Assembly: GCA_910585655.1 (NCBI GenBank)
Contig: CAJUFW010000001.1
Coordinates: forward strand, 16,299-80,298
Source of the DNA: an uncultured Lachnospiraceae bacterium
GTDB taxonomy: Bacteria > Bacillota > Clostridia > Lachnospirales > Lachnospiraceae
DNA length: 64,000 bases
Direction of reading: 5' to 3'
The first letter of the stretch is position 1. Each line of letters starts with the position of its first letter. Below are positions 53,614-61,772 of this stretch, one piece after another. The translations under genes and the position numbers were made by a program. The notes below the pieces were generated by a model. That model searched no databases and was not told the origin of the DNA. It worked only from the letters and a program-made list of their open reading frames with translations.

Positions 53614-54027
53614 ATGGAGGCAAAGACGGAGACAGAGAAAGGGTATCAAAAGTGGCTGGAATTAAAAGCATTGAGAAACCTAAAAAAATTTCCCTTGGTA
53701 AAAGGAGTAGAAAATCCAAAGTTGCGACGGATTTATCCGTTGATGCAAAAAAGTGTACAACAAATTATGGAGCTTTTAGAAGAGTATCCGGTTTCCCTTA
53801 TTGTCTTTGGGAGCGCTTTAACGATGAAATGCAATATTACCAGCGATCTGGATTTATGTATCCAGACAACGGCTTATGATAAAGAATTATTTTATGATTT
53901 GGCAAAGAAAATCGCCTGTATGGTAGACGTAAGGACAGATATCCTTTATTACAATGATTTAACAAAACAGGATCGGATAAAAGAAGAAATCGATCGAAAT
54001 GGATATTGGATACAGGAGGCGGGATAA
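53614..54027 (+). CDS. MNT-type nucleotidyltransferase (antitoxin of a HEPN-MNT pair)
   Basis: 137 residues with the minimal nucleotidyltransferase signature GS-x10-DLD: Gly66-Ser67 and Asp78/Asp80. A preceding basic ~55-residue extension (KSVQQIMELLEEYP) leads into the fold. In characterised HEPN-MNT pairs the MNT protein adds AMP to a tyrosine of the HEPN RNase and silences it. The HEPN gene starts at the base right after its stop. Lower G+C than flanking operons suggests acquisition. Weak RBS AAGGAGAGATGAG before the ATG. Confidence 0.9.
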   Translation: MEAKTETEKGYQKWLELKALRNLKKFPLVKGVENPKLRRIYPLMQKSVQQIMELLEEYPVSLIVFGSALTMKCNITSDLDLCIQTTAYDKELFYDLAKKIACMVDVRTDILYYNDLTKQDRIKEEIDRNGYWIQEAG

Positions 54028-54429
54028 ATGTGTTATTTGTTAGATAAAGCCAGAAAAGATTATAATGTGGTAAAAGAATTGTATCGGATCAATGATGAAA
54101 TGTATTTGGATATTTGTTGTTATCATATACAGCAGGCGATTGAGAAAATTTTGAAATGCAGTATTGAATTAAAGGGAAGTCGTTATGAATTTACCCATAA
54201 TATAGCACGCCTTTATCAAGATTTTATTGCGTGTGGCTGGGAGGAAATAAGAGATCTGCAGCTTATGGCAGGAACATTGACAGACTGGGAAGCAGGAAGT
54301 CGCTATAAGGAATCTTTTTTTGCAACAACAGCAGATTTACAGACGGCTATGGAGCTTTATCAGACCTTGGAGGAAAAGATACAACAATATTTAGAAGATT
54401 TAGAAACAGAGGAAGGAGATAACAAATGA
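54028..54429 (+). CDS. HEPN domain protein (toxin of a HEPN-MNT pair)
   Basis: 133-residue helical HEPN protein with the RNase motif R-x4-H at Arg52-His57 (RYEFTH), the conserved YHIQQAIEKILKCSI helix and an acidic C-terminus. Expected to cleave RNA unless modified by the MNT partner encoded immediately upstream. The stop overlaps the thiD start (ATGA at 54426-54429), so thiamine kinase synthesis is translationally coupled to it. That linkage is unusual and could be a passive insertion into the operon. Confidence 0.88.
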   Translation: MCYLLDKARKDYNVVKELYRINDEMYLDICCYHIQQAIEKILKCSIELKGSRYEFTHNIARLYQDFIACGWEEIRDLQLMAGTLTDWEAGSRYKESFFATTADLQTAMELYQTLEEKIQQYLEDLETEEGDNK

Positions 54430-55208
54430 AAACAGCATTGAGTATCGCCGGTTCCGATTGCAGCGGAGGCGCCGGAATTCAGGCAGATTTAAAAACTATG
54501 TCGGCGCTGGGTGTATTTGGCATGAGTGTGATTGTATCGGTAGTGGCAGAAAATACCAGCCGTGTGCTTTCGGTAGAGGATGTCTCTCCGGCAATGATTG
54601 CAGCGCAGATCGACGCGGTATTTGAGGATATCGAAGTAAGCGCCGTCAAGGTAGGGATGCTTTCCACCCCGGAATGTATGAGAGCAGTAGCCGAAAAACT
54701 AAAACAATACCAGCCGCCGCATGTTGTTATCGATCCGGTCATGTATGCCAAAAACGGCAGTCCCTTGATGCAGGAGGATTCGATTGATACCTTGATTAAG
54801 ACAGTGATTCCTCTGGCTACTTTACTGACGCCGAATATCCCGGAGGCAGAAAAGATTTCCGGCAGACGGATTGAAACAGTAGAGGATATGAAAGAGGCAG
54901 CCAGGGAAATCCGGGAGATGGGAGCTAAGGCAGTTTTGGTAAAGGGCGGTCATTATATAGGCGACGCCGAGGATATTTTATATGACGGAACTGCTTATAC
55001 GACCTTTGTCAAAAAGCGGATTGAAACAAAAAATACCCATGGGACAGGCTGTACGCTTTCCAGTGCGATTGCTTCGTATCTGGCATTAGGCGAGCCGTTA
55101 GAACGGGCTGTTGATTTAGCCAAGGAATATGTAACCGGAGCGATTGAACATGCGTTGGAATTAGGAAAAGGCTGTGGTCCGACACATCATTTCTTTCGGT
55201 TCTATTAG
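54426..55208 (+). CDS. thiD: Hydroxymethylpyrimidine/phosphomethylpyrimidine kinase
   Basis: 260-residue ribokinase-fold enzyme phosphorylating HMP and HMP-P for thiamine synthesis or salvage. SIAGSDCSGGAGIQADLKTM at the N-terminus, VIDPVMYAKNG in the middle and the anion-hole HGTGCTLSSAIASYLA near residue 205 are typical. Followed at 13 bases by thiM and then thiE, so the cluster salvages HMP and hydroxyethylthiazole. Start shares bases with the HEPN stop. No TPP riboswitch was recognised upstream of the operon. Confidence 0.95.
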   Translation: MKTALSIAGSDCSGGAGIQADLKTMSALGVFGMSVIVSVVAENTSRVLSVEDVSPAMIAAQIDAVFEDIEVSAVKVGMLSTPECMRAVAEKLKQYQPPHVVIDPVMYAKNGSPLMQEDSIDTLIKTVIPLATLLTPNIPEAEKISGRRIETVEDMKEAAREIREMGAKAVLVKGGHYIGDAEDILYDGTAYTTFVKKRIETKNTHGTGCTLSSAIASYLALGEPLERAVDLAKEYVTGAIEHALELGKGCGPTHHFFRFY

Positions 55209-55221
55209 AATGGAGGAATCA

Positions 55222-56055
55222 ATGACAATAGAGGAAAGCAGACAGAAACGACCTCTGGTGCATTGTATCACCAATTATGTAACGGTACAGGATGTGGCAA
55301 ATATGATCCTGGCTTGCGGCGGCGCTCCGATCATGGCGGACGATCCTTTAGAAGCAGCGCAGATAACGGCGGCAGGCGATGCCCTGGTATTAAACATAGG
55401 AACGCTGCAGGAACAAAGAGTCGCTTCTATGCTGGCGTCCGGTCATATGGCGATGGAAAAAGGGATTCCGGTGATTTTAGATCCGGTAGGGATAGGAGCC
55501 TCTGAATTCCGCAACCGCGTGGTTTTACAGCTTTTAGAGGAACTGGACGTAACGGTTTTAAGGGGAAATTATGCGGAGGTGGCTTTTTTAGCGGGAAAGG
55601 GAGCCAGCGTCCGAGGGGTAGACAGTGCTTTTGTGACAGTAGACCGGCAGAGAAGAATACCGGCAAGTGTGTTGCCGGAGGAGATACAAAATGCAATAGA
55701 GAACGCGCAGCTTGCGGCAAAGCGTTATCATTGTCTGGTGGTGATGACCGGGGCAACGGATGTGATAACGGACGGGGGACGGGTAACGCTGGTTGCGAAC
55801 GGAGTTCCCCAGATGAGCCAGGTGACAGGAACCGGCTGTATGCTTTCCGGAGTAGTCGGTACTTTTACAGGAGCAAATAAAAATTATTTTGAAGCGGCTG
55901 TTTTGGCAGTCACATCGATGGGCATTGCCGGAGAGCTTTCTTGGGAGAAATACCAAGAGGCAGGTCTGGGAAGCTTTCGGATCGGCTTGTTTGACGCCAT
56001 GAGCCGGATGGATGATACGACTATACGGCATCGAGCCGTTATCCGGAAAGGATAA
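55222..56055 (+). CDS. thiM: Hydroxyethylthiazole kinase
   Basis: 277 residues from ATG 55222, five bases after GGAGG. Phosphorylates 4-methyl-5-hydroxyethylthiazole for salvage. Family motifs: VHCITNYVTVQDVANMILAC, GGAPIMADDPLEA, NIGTL and VTGTGCMLSGVVGTF. Alternative in-frame starts overlapping thiD are rejected because they lack an RBS. Adjacent thiD and thiE complete the salvage route; biosynthesis genes thiC, thiG, thiH are not in the window. Confidence 0.96.
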   Translation: MTIEESRQKRPLVHCITNYVTVQDVANMILACGGAPIMADDPLEAAQITAAGDALVLNIGTLQEQRVASMLASGHMAMEKGIPVILDPVGIGASEFRNRVVLQLLEELDVTVLRGNYAEVAFLAGKGASVRGVDSAFVTVDRQRRIPASVLPEEIQNAIENAQLAAKRYHCLVVMTGATDVITDGGRVTLVANGVPQMSQVTGTGCMLSGVVGTFTGANKNYFEAAVLAVTSMGIAGELSWEKYQEAGLGSFRIGLFDAMSRMDDTTIRHRAVIRKG

Positions 56056-56085
56056 TTTTAGTTTAAAAGGCGGCAGGAGGAACAA

Positions 56086-56724
56086 ATGGAAAATAAAGGA
56101 AAGAAACAGGTGGATTATACGCTTTATCTTTGTACCGACCGCAGGCTGATGACAAGCAGCAGCATCGAGGAATGTGTAGAAGCGGCAATACAGGGTGGAG
56201 TGACAGTCGTTCAGTTACGGGAAAAAGAGTGTACAAGCCGGGAATTTTTTGAACTGGCGTTGCGGGTTAAGCAGATAACAAGCCGATATGGGGTGCCTTT
56301 GATTATCAACGACCGCGTGGACATTGCATTGGCAGCAGATGCAGACGGTGTACATGTCGGTCAGAAAGATCTGCCTTGTGGGGCGGTACGCAGGATGATA
56401 GGGGAAGAGAAAATTGTCGGCGTTTCTGCGCCTAATCTGTCGGCGGCTTTGCAGGCGGAGCAGGACGGAGCGGATTATATCGGTGTGGGAGCCGTATTTG
56501 CTACAGGGACAAAGCAGGATGCCATCGTAATTGCGGCAGAAGAATTAGAGAAAATCCGAAAAGCAGTTTCGATTCCCATCGTGGCGATTGGCGGAATCCA
56601 AAAGCAGAATCTTCCTCTGCTAAAGGGGAAAGGTATAAACGGAATAGCCGTAATATCCGCGATTGTAGTGCAGCCGGATGTAGAAAAGGCAGCGAAGGAA
56701 CTCCGGGAGCTGTGGGAAGCATAA
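56086..56724 (+). CDS. thiE: Thiamine-phosphate synthase
   Basis: 212-residue TIM barrel joining HMP-PP and thiazole phosphate to thiamine monophosphate. VVQLREKECTSREFFELA, LIINDRVDIALAADADGVHVGQ and ADYIGVGAVFATGTKQD are the signature segments; catalytic residues Arg, Lys and Asp in these motifs are present. RBS GGCAGGAGGAAC. Last gene of the thiD-thiM-thiE group. Confidence 0.96.
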   Translation: MENKGKKQVDYTLYLCTDRRLMTSSSIEECVEAAIQGGVTVVQLREKECTSREFFELALRVKQITSRYGVPLIINDRVDIALAADADGVHVGQKDLPCGAVRRMIGEEKIVGVSAPNLSAALQAEQDGADYIGVGAVFATGTKQDAIVIAAEELEKIRKAVSIPIVAIGGIQKQNLPLLKGKGINGIAVISAIVVQPDVEKAAKELRELWEA

Positions 56725-56760
56725 ACAGAAAAAATGAGATATTTTTCCGAAATAACGGGA

Positions 56761-56788
56761 TTGTAAAATCAACAGGTTCTGTTATGCT
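56761..56788 (+). promoter_or_regulatory. Promoter for the isomerase/epimerase gene
   Basis: TTGTAA (56761-56766), 16-nt spacer, TATGCT (56783-56788), about 48 bases upstream of the ATG. Confidence 0.45.
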
Positions 56789-56835
56789 AAGAACAACAAG
56801 ATTATCATTGATTAGGAGGAAAGGGGAAAAGAAAC

Positions 56836-57771
56836 ATGAAAATAGGTCTGATTTTGTATTCTGTCCGCAACGAGATGGAACAGGATGCCATTGGCACGGT
56901 AGAAAAGGTGGCAGAACTGGGCTATAAAAATATCGAGGTCTGCAACCACAATGCGATCAACGATCCGGGCTGTGGCTTTGGAGTAGAGGCAAAGGCGCTC
57001 AAGGAAACCTTTGATAAATTTGGTTCCCAGGTTATCAGCGCTCATATTTTCCCATTTGAAAAGTCGGATATTCCGGCGGTGCTGGAATACAACCGGGTAC
57101 TAAGGAATACCAATATCGTCAATCCAATGGGGCGCTTTACTACATATGACGATCTGATGCGTCAATGTGAATATTTTAATAAAATGGGAAAAATCTGCCG
57201 GGAAGCCGGGATGAACTATCTGTATCACAACCATAATCACGAGTTTCGTACCTTCCAGGGAAAAAGCATTTTGGATCTGATTGTAGAAAATACCGATCCG
57301 CAATATCTTTCCTTGGAGCTGGATACGTTCTGGACGATGCGGGCAGGGCTTGATCCGGTGGAACAGCTAAAGCATTTTGGCAAGCGGGTCAAGCTGGTGC
57401 ATCAAAAGGACTTTGCCTGGGACAGCCTGGTGCCGATTAATTTAAACGGTCTGACCCCAGAGGAGCGGGAGATGAAGCCAGAGGAGGCAACCGGAATCAA
57501 CGGAGACAGCAACTATGCCAAGAGCGGCGGGAAACATCTAAACGAGGCAGAGGCGATAGAAAAGGCAAGGGTAGCCGCAAACAGTGCCTTTGCGGAAATC
57601 GGGACAGGTATTATGAAAATTCAGGATATCATTGATACGGCAGAGGCGTATACCGATGCGGAATATATGATTTTGGAGCAGGATTATACCAGAATGCCAA
57701 GCCAGATCGAAAGCGTGGCAAAGAGTATGGAAGCATTCCGGAAATTTGAACATATTTCCTGGGAGCGTTAA
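56836..57771 (+). CDS. Sugar phosphate isomerase/epimerase (xylose isomerase-like TIM barrel)
   Basis: 311-residue AP-endonuclease-2/xylose isomerase-like barrel. LYSVRNEMEQDAIGTVEKVAE at the start, metal-ligand regions LYHNHNHEF and LELDTFW, RVKLVHQKDFAWD and a C-terminal MILEQDYTR (metal ligand Glu). A ~45-residue insertion (about 205-250, PINLNGLTPEEREMKPEEA) lies between core strands. Substrate unknown (sugar phosphate, keto-inositol or another). AGGAGGAAAGGGG RBS and its own promoter indicate an independent transcript. Confidence 0.85.
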   Translation: MKIGLILYSVRNEMEQDAIGTVEKVAELGYKNIEVCNHNAINDPGCGFGVEAKALKETFDKFGSQVISAHIFPFEKSDIPAVLEYNRVLRNTNIVNPMGRFTTYDDLMRQCEYFNKMGKICREAGMNYLYHNHNHEFRTFQGKSILDLIVENTDPQYLSLELDTFWTMRAGLDPVEQLKHFGKRVKLVHQKDFAWDSLVPINLNGLTPEEREMKPEEATGINGDSNYAKSGGKHLNEAEAIEKARVAANSAFAEIGTGIMKIQDIIDTAEAYTDAEYMILEQDYTRMPSQIESVAKSMEAFRKFEHISWER

Positions 57772-58240
57772 AAAAGGGGACTGTTTATCTGATATTGAAC
57801 TGCTTCCCGTCAAGTAGACAATTGAAAAAATATAAATTTTTCCTGCCAGTAGATTATCTGCTGGCAGTTTTGCAAGTAAATTCCAGCCGCTGTAAGTTTA
57901 CTGTGAGTCATTTTTCATTTGGCGCAACAGCAGTAAACTCACAATTCCGTATATTTTCTGCTATATATTGAGGATTTGCAATGTGTCTTGTACAGCCTTG
58001 ATTCGAGTATTTAATAGTGGATTTCATATGAAGGTTACGGCAAATATGTAATACACGTTCAGCTCATCAAGACTTTTTCGTTTGCCATGGCAGGAGTAAG
58101 GTAAAAAACTGCATAATTTAGTACTTCGAGACAAACTTGGGCATACCATAGTAGATGAATAATACTTGGGCTACGATAAAACTACGAATGAGGAAATGAA
58201 AAATATGAAATGTAGATAATCGTTAAATTATGATTGATAT
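57772..58240. other. Non-coding gap with a terminator and possible decayed sequence
   Basis: About 500 bases without a supported gene. CTGCCAG/CTGGCAG plus TTTT (57843-57871) is a terminator for the preceding gene. CCCGTCAAGTAGACAATTG near 57807 recalls an end sequence of some Firmicute insertion elements, but no inverted partner or transposase frame is present. AGTTTACT/AGTAAACT (57895-57938) can form another hairpin. The rest is A+T-rich and featureless. Confidence 0.4.
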
Positions 58241-58247
58241 CTTTTGC

Positions 58248-58276
58248 TTTACAATGTAATGACGATGTTGTATAAT
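58248..58276 (+). promoter_or_regulatory. Promoter for the RelB/Fic pair
   Basis: TTTACA (58248-58253), 17-nt spacer, perfect TATAAT (58271-58276), 20 bases before the antitoxin ATG. Confidence 0.7.
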
Positions 58277-58295
58277 GACTGTAGGAGGGATGATT

Positions 58296-58622
58296 ATGGC
58301 AAACACATCATTATTGCAAGTACGAACCTCTGCAGAGGATAAAGAGAAAGCATCTGCGATACTGGAAAAGTTAGGGACTAACCTGTCAGCGGTTGTGAAT
58401 ATGCTCATCAAGCAGATCATTATCACGGAAGGAATTCCGTTCGAGGTAAAGATGGGGCATCCCGTGTATTCAGCGGAAGAAGCAGTAAACGAAGTGAGGG
58501 CGACAATGGCATTTGAAGACATGGATTTGACGGAAGAGGATGTCCGGATGCTGTACGCTTATAAGAACAGAAATGTTTTGGGGGATGACTTGCGCCGGGA
58601 AATTCTGGGAGGTGAAAAGTAG
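58296..58622 (+). CDS. RelB/DinJ-family antitoxin
   Basis: 108 residues from ATG 58296, seven bases after AGGAGG. The N-terminal ribbon-helix-helix (LLQVRTSAEDKEKASAILEKL, LSAVVNMLIKQIIITEGIPFEV) is typical of RelB/DinJ; the C-terminal half (acidic, YAYKNRNVLGDDLRREIL) should wrap a toxin. The downstream partner, three bases away, is a Fic protein rather than the usual RelE/YafQ RNase. It probably represses its own promoter by binding around the TATAAT box. Confidence 0.9.
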   Translation: MANTSLLQVRTSAEDKEKASAILEKLGTNLSAVVNMLIKQIIITEGIPFEVKMGHPVYSAEEAVNEVRATMAFEDMDLTEEDVRMLYAYKNRNVLGDDLRREILGGEK

Positions 58623-58625
58623 CAT

Positions 58626-59129
58626 ATGCCGGATGAGTTATACTGTTATTCTGGCTCCAATGTCCTGAAAAATAAAATGGGGATACAGGACAAGGAACGG
58701 CTTCATGAGACAGAGCGAAAACTGACTATGCTGCGGATTATGGAACTGCTGGATAAGCCGTTGAGGGGTGCTTTCGATTTGAAACACTTGCAGGCAATTC
58801 ACGCCTATATATTTCAGGATGTGTATGATTGGGCGGGGGAGATTTTTGGGAGGCTGAAAGCGGAGAATTATCTGTATGGGCTGGAGGAGGATGGTTTTGC
58901 TGCCCGGCTGGCATATTATTTTTCTGAGATTAATGCCCTGCATCCGTTCCGGGAAGGCAATGGTCGGAGCCAGAGGGAATTCATTCGCTGTCTGGCACTG
59001 CATAACGGATATGTGATAAATTTTGTGAATGTGGGTAAGAATGAAATGCTAGAGGCGAGTAGGGAGTCTTTCCCCTGCGAGTATGAAGCAATGGAGAGTC
59101 TGTTCAGAAAATGTCTCAGAAAACGATAG
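58626..59129 (+). CDS. Fic/DOC family protein (putative toxin)
   Basis: 167-residue Fic domain protein. The catalytic motif HPFREGNGRSQREF is complete, with His106 as base, so AMP-transfer or a related nucleotide transfer to a target protein is expected. An N-terminal LHETERKLTMLRIMELLDKPL helix precedes the core. No inhibitory (S/T)xxxE(G/N) helix is obvious, so control must come from the RelB-like partner just upstream. Fic-RelB-type pairing is known in annotation but mechanistically little described. Confidence 0.92.
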   Translation: MPDELYCYSGSNVLKNKMGIQDKERLHETERKLTMLRIMELLDKPLRGAFDLKHLQAIHAYIFQDVYDWAGEIFGRLKAENYLYGLEEDGFAARLAYYFSEINALHPFREGNGRSQREFIRCLALHNGYVINFVNVGKNEMLEASRESFPCEYEAMESLFRKCLRKR

Positions 59130-59348
59130 GAGAAGCGGGTATATGAGAAGGGGCATGGGGCATAAGTATTGGGTTACTACATAGAAATGCAATAAGTGTA
59201 GATCATTGTAGAAAGAAAGCAAGATAGTGGAAAAGCAACAATAGAGAATGCACAGCTTATTCACTCTTATTGTAATACTGACATTAAAAACGAAACGTTA
59301 ATCAACATGAGTAAAGAAATGAAAGAGAGGACACAATTGATTTCTAGG

Positions 59349-59392
59349 TGTTGGAACTGTTAGGAACAGCAGTTCCAACATCTGGATTTTTT
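59349..59392 (+). terminator. Hairpin with T tract before repeat copy C
   Basis: TGTTGGAACTG pairs perfectly with CAGTTCCAACA (59349-59359 with 59370-59380), followed by TCTGGATTTTTT. It is the equivalent of the hairpin before copy A, with a different sequence. The 618-base gap 59130-59747 otherwise contains repeat copy C and the promoter of the HAD gene. Confidence 0.65.
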
Positions 59393-59531
59393 GTATAATA
59401 GGAAAGTTCTCCGAACTTCCCTATCATACAAAAGCCCTCCGGGGGATGCGCACTTCGCGCCTAAGGAAAATGTCTGCTGACGCAGACGCGCTCCGGCGCG
59501 GGAATTCCACTTTGTAGAATTCTTTTTCATA
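59391..59531. repeat. Intergenic palindromic repeat, copy C (most complete)
   Basis: Left palindrome with arms TTTGTATAATAGG/CCTATCATACAAA around AAGTTCTCCGAACTT, then CCCTCCGGGGGATGCGCACTT, a G+C-rich stem-forming middle (GTCTGCTGACGCAGAC; GCGCTCCGGCGC) and GAATTCCACTTTGTAGAATTC with TTTTTCAT at the end. Copies A and B match different parts of it. No coding frame. Confidence 0.65.
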
Positions 59532-59747
59532 TAATTAGGAAAGCTCTCTGTACAGTCATGTCTCTGACCAGTGCAGAGGTCATTCCTTCCTGAGGATTTT
59601 AGATATAGGTTTGACGGAGTTTTTTGAGGAATTGTATGCTCTTTTGTCGAACAAAAATTTTAATTTTTCCTGCGATTTTTCTGGATATTTCAGGGAAAGG
59701 CATGTATAATAGGGAGAGGCTATTAGAAAACAAAAGGAGAAAGAAAA

Positions 59748-61130
59748 ATGAAACCAATCAAGGCGGTTATTTTTGACCTGGACGGGACATTGTTAGATAC
59801 ATTAGAAGATTTAGAGGCTTCGATGAACCATGTGTTAAAGGCTTATCAATATCCGATTCGGACAAGAGAAGAAATACGTTCGTTTGTCGGGAATGGAATC
59901 CGTAAGCTGGTAGAGCGTGCAGCCGGATTTCCGGATGGGATACCAAGGACAGAGGAAGGGGCGTCGATCGGAGCAAAAATAGAGCAAATGTTTCAGGATA
60001 TGAGCGTATATTATGAGGCGCATTGCAAGGAACGTACTGCTCCCTATGCAGGGATTACAGCGTGCCTGGCAGGGCTGAAGCAGGAAGGCATTCAGATGGC
60101 AGTGGTTTCCAATAAATTGGACAAGGCAGTCAAGGAGCTGGTGGACTTGTATTTTTCCGAATGGATTTCGGAATCGGCAGGCGATCAGCCGGGGATGAGA
60201 ACAAAGCCTGCGCCGGATACGCTGTTTCTGGTGATGGAACGCCTGGGGGTATCGCCGGAGGAATGTATTTATGTCGGAGATTCGGACGTCGATATCCAGA
60301 CAGCCGCTCATGCAGGAGTTCCTTGTATTTCTGTCTGCTGGGGCTTTCGTAATCGGGAATTTTTATCAGAACACGGGGCAAAAGCGTTCGTCGATACACC
60401 AGAGGAGTTGTCGGCTGTTCTGACTACCTGGCAGCAGGTGCGAAGACGGCAGTACCAATATTTGCTCTTTGATTTGGATGGGACATTGACGAATCCGGCG
60501 GAAGGGATTACCAAAAGCGTTCAGTATGCTCTAGCCGATTTTGGGATATCGGCAGAGACGAAGGATCTGCTTTGTTTTATCGGACCGCCGCTTTTTGACT
60601 CGTTTCGGGATTTCTATGGCTTTGATAGGGAACAGACAGAGCGCGCCGTTGCCAGATACCGCGAACGTTATACCGAAACCGGAATTTATGAAAATTTTGC
60701 CTATGAGGGAATCCGAGAACTGTTAGAGAAACTGTCAGCGCAGGGTTATCGATTGGGCGTCGCTACTTCCAAGCCGGAGGAAATGGCAAATCGGGTACTT
60801 ATAAAGTATGGGCTAAAAGAGTGGTTTGACGTAGTAGCAGGCAGCAAGTTAGACGGGACAAGATCGCGGAAAAGCGAAGTGATAGAAGAAGCAATAAGGC
60901 GTATGGAAGAGCGGGAGGGAAGTTCCATAAATCGCCGCCAAGTGATCATGATTGGCGATCGAAGCTTTGACGTTTTGGGGGCAGAGGAAGTAGGCGTGGA
61001 TTCTATCGGTATTTCCTATGGGTTTGCAGAGCCTGGAGAGTTAGAACAGGCGGGAGCAGACTTTGTGATCCGGACGGTAGCGGAACTTCATGCCATTTTT
61101 TGCGGAGCATCCGATAGCAGTACCCAATAA
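59748..61130 (+). CDS. Tandem HAD phosphatase fusion (two phosphoglycolate phosphatase-like domains)
   Basis: 460 residues holding two complete HAD hydrolases. Domain 1 (about 1-225) has DLDGTLLDTLED at 10, VVSNKLDKAV and VYVGDSDVDIQTA-type motif IV; domain 2 (about 236-455) has DLDGTLTNPAEG with nucleophile Asp242, VATSKPEEMANRVL and MIGDRSFDVLGAEEVG. All four HAD motifs are intact in both halves, so both could be active, on phosphoglycolate, nucleotide or sugar phosphates. Fusion of two Gph-like proteins is rare. A TATAAT box lies at 59705-59710; RBS AAAAGGAG. Confidence 0.92.
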   Translation: MKPIKAVIFDLDGTLLDTLEDLEASMNHVLKAYQYPIRTREEIRSFVGNGIRKLVERAAGFPDGIPRTEEGASIGAKIEQMFQDMSVYYEAHCKERTAPYAGITACLAGLKQEGIQMAVVSNKLDKAVKELVDLYFSEWISESAGDQPGMRTKPAPDTLFLVMERLGVSPEECIYVGDSDVDIQTAAHAGVPCISVCWGFRNREFLSEHGAKAFVDTPEELSAVLTTWQQVRRRQYQYLLFDLDGTLTNPAEGITKSVQYALADFGISAETKDLLCFIGPPLFDSFRDFYGFDREQTERAVARYRERYTETGIYENFAYEGIRELLEKLSAQGYRLGVATSKPEEMANRVLIKYGLKEWFDVVAGSKLDGTRSRKSEVIEEAIRRMEEREGSSINRRQVIMIGDRSFDVLGAEEVGVDSIGISYGFAEPGELEQAGADFVIRTVAELHAIFCGASDSSTQ

Positions 61131-61185
61131 ACGGTCATAGCTCCCTGGGCGCTGCCATATGCTTTGCGGCTTAGAGAGGAAGGAT

Positions 61186-61755
61186 ATGATGAAACATCAT
61201 TTTGTAGAAGCAGTAGAAGCAAGCCCGATTATTGCGGCAATTAAGGATGCAGAGGGACTTAAATTGTGCCTGGAATCAGAAAGTCAGGTGGTATTTATTC
61301 TCTATGGAGATGTCTGCAACATCCGGGAGATTGTAGGAAAAATTAAAGACAGTGGCAGAATTGCCCTTGTACATCTGGATTTGATTGGTGGGCTTAGTGC
61401 AAAGGAAGTCGCAGTGGACTATATTCATCAAAATACCGAAGCGGACGGTATTATTTCTACCAAACCTGCCTTGGTAAAGAGAGCGGCAGAGTTAGGGCTT
61501 TATACGGTACTTCGGTTTTTTGTACTGGATTCGATGTCTCTTGCAACGATTGAACACCAGTGGAAAAGCGTATGCCCGGATTTTATTGAAATTTTACCGG
61601 GCGTGATGCCGAAAATCATCCGACGGGTGAAAGGGATGGTAGAAGTACCGGTGATTGCGGGCGGACTGATATCGGATAAAGAAGATATTATTGCAGCGTT
61701 GGACGCAGGGGCGACGTCCGTATCGGCAACCGATCCGAATGTATGGTTTTTATAA
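61186..61755 (+). CDS. glpP: Glycerol-3-phosphate responsive antiterminator
   Basis: 189 residues from the ATG at 61186 (RBS GAGAGGAAGG). The GlpP family: PIIAAIKDAEGLKLCLESE, VVFILYGDVCNI, RIALVHLDLIGGLSAKE, DGIISTKPALVKRAAELG and DFIEILPGVMPKIIRRV, a TIM-barrel-like RNA-binding antiterminator that reads through glp leader terminators when glycerol-3-phosphate is present. The glpK at 8.3 kb and the FGGY kinase at 39.4 kb are far off; no glp gene adjoins, so it acts in trans. Confidence 0.93.
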   Translation: MMKHHFVEAVEASPIIAAIKDAEGLKLCLESESQVVFILYGDVCNIREIVGKIKDSGRIALVHLDLIGGLSAKEVAVDYIHQNTEADGIISTKPALVKRAAELGLYTVLRFFVLDSMSLATIEHQWKSVCPDFIEILPGVMPKIIRRVKGMVEVPVIAGGLISDKEDIIAALDAGATSVSATDPNVWFL

Positions 61756-61772
61756 AAGAGAACAGGGAAGAT

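Noticed and set aside
57772-58240. Intact insertion sequence
   Set aside because: Only a short sequence reminiscent of an element end was seen; no transposase frame or inverted repeats.
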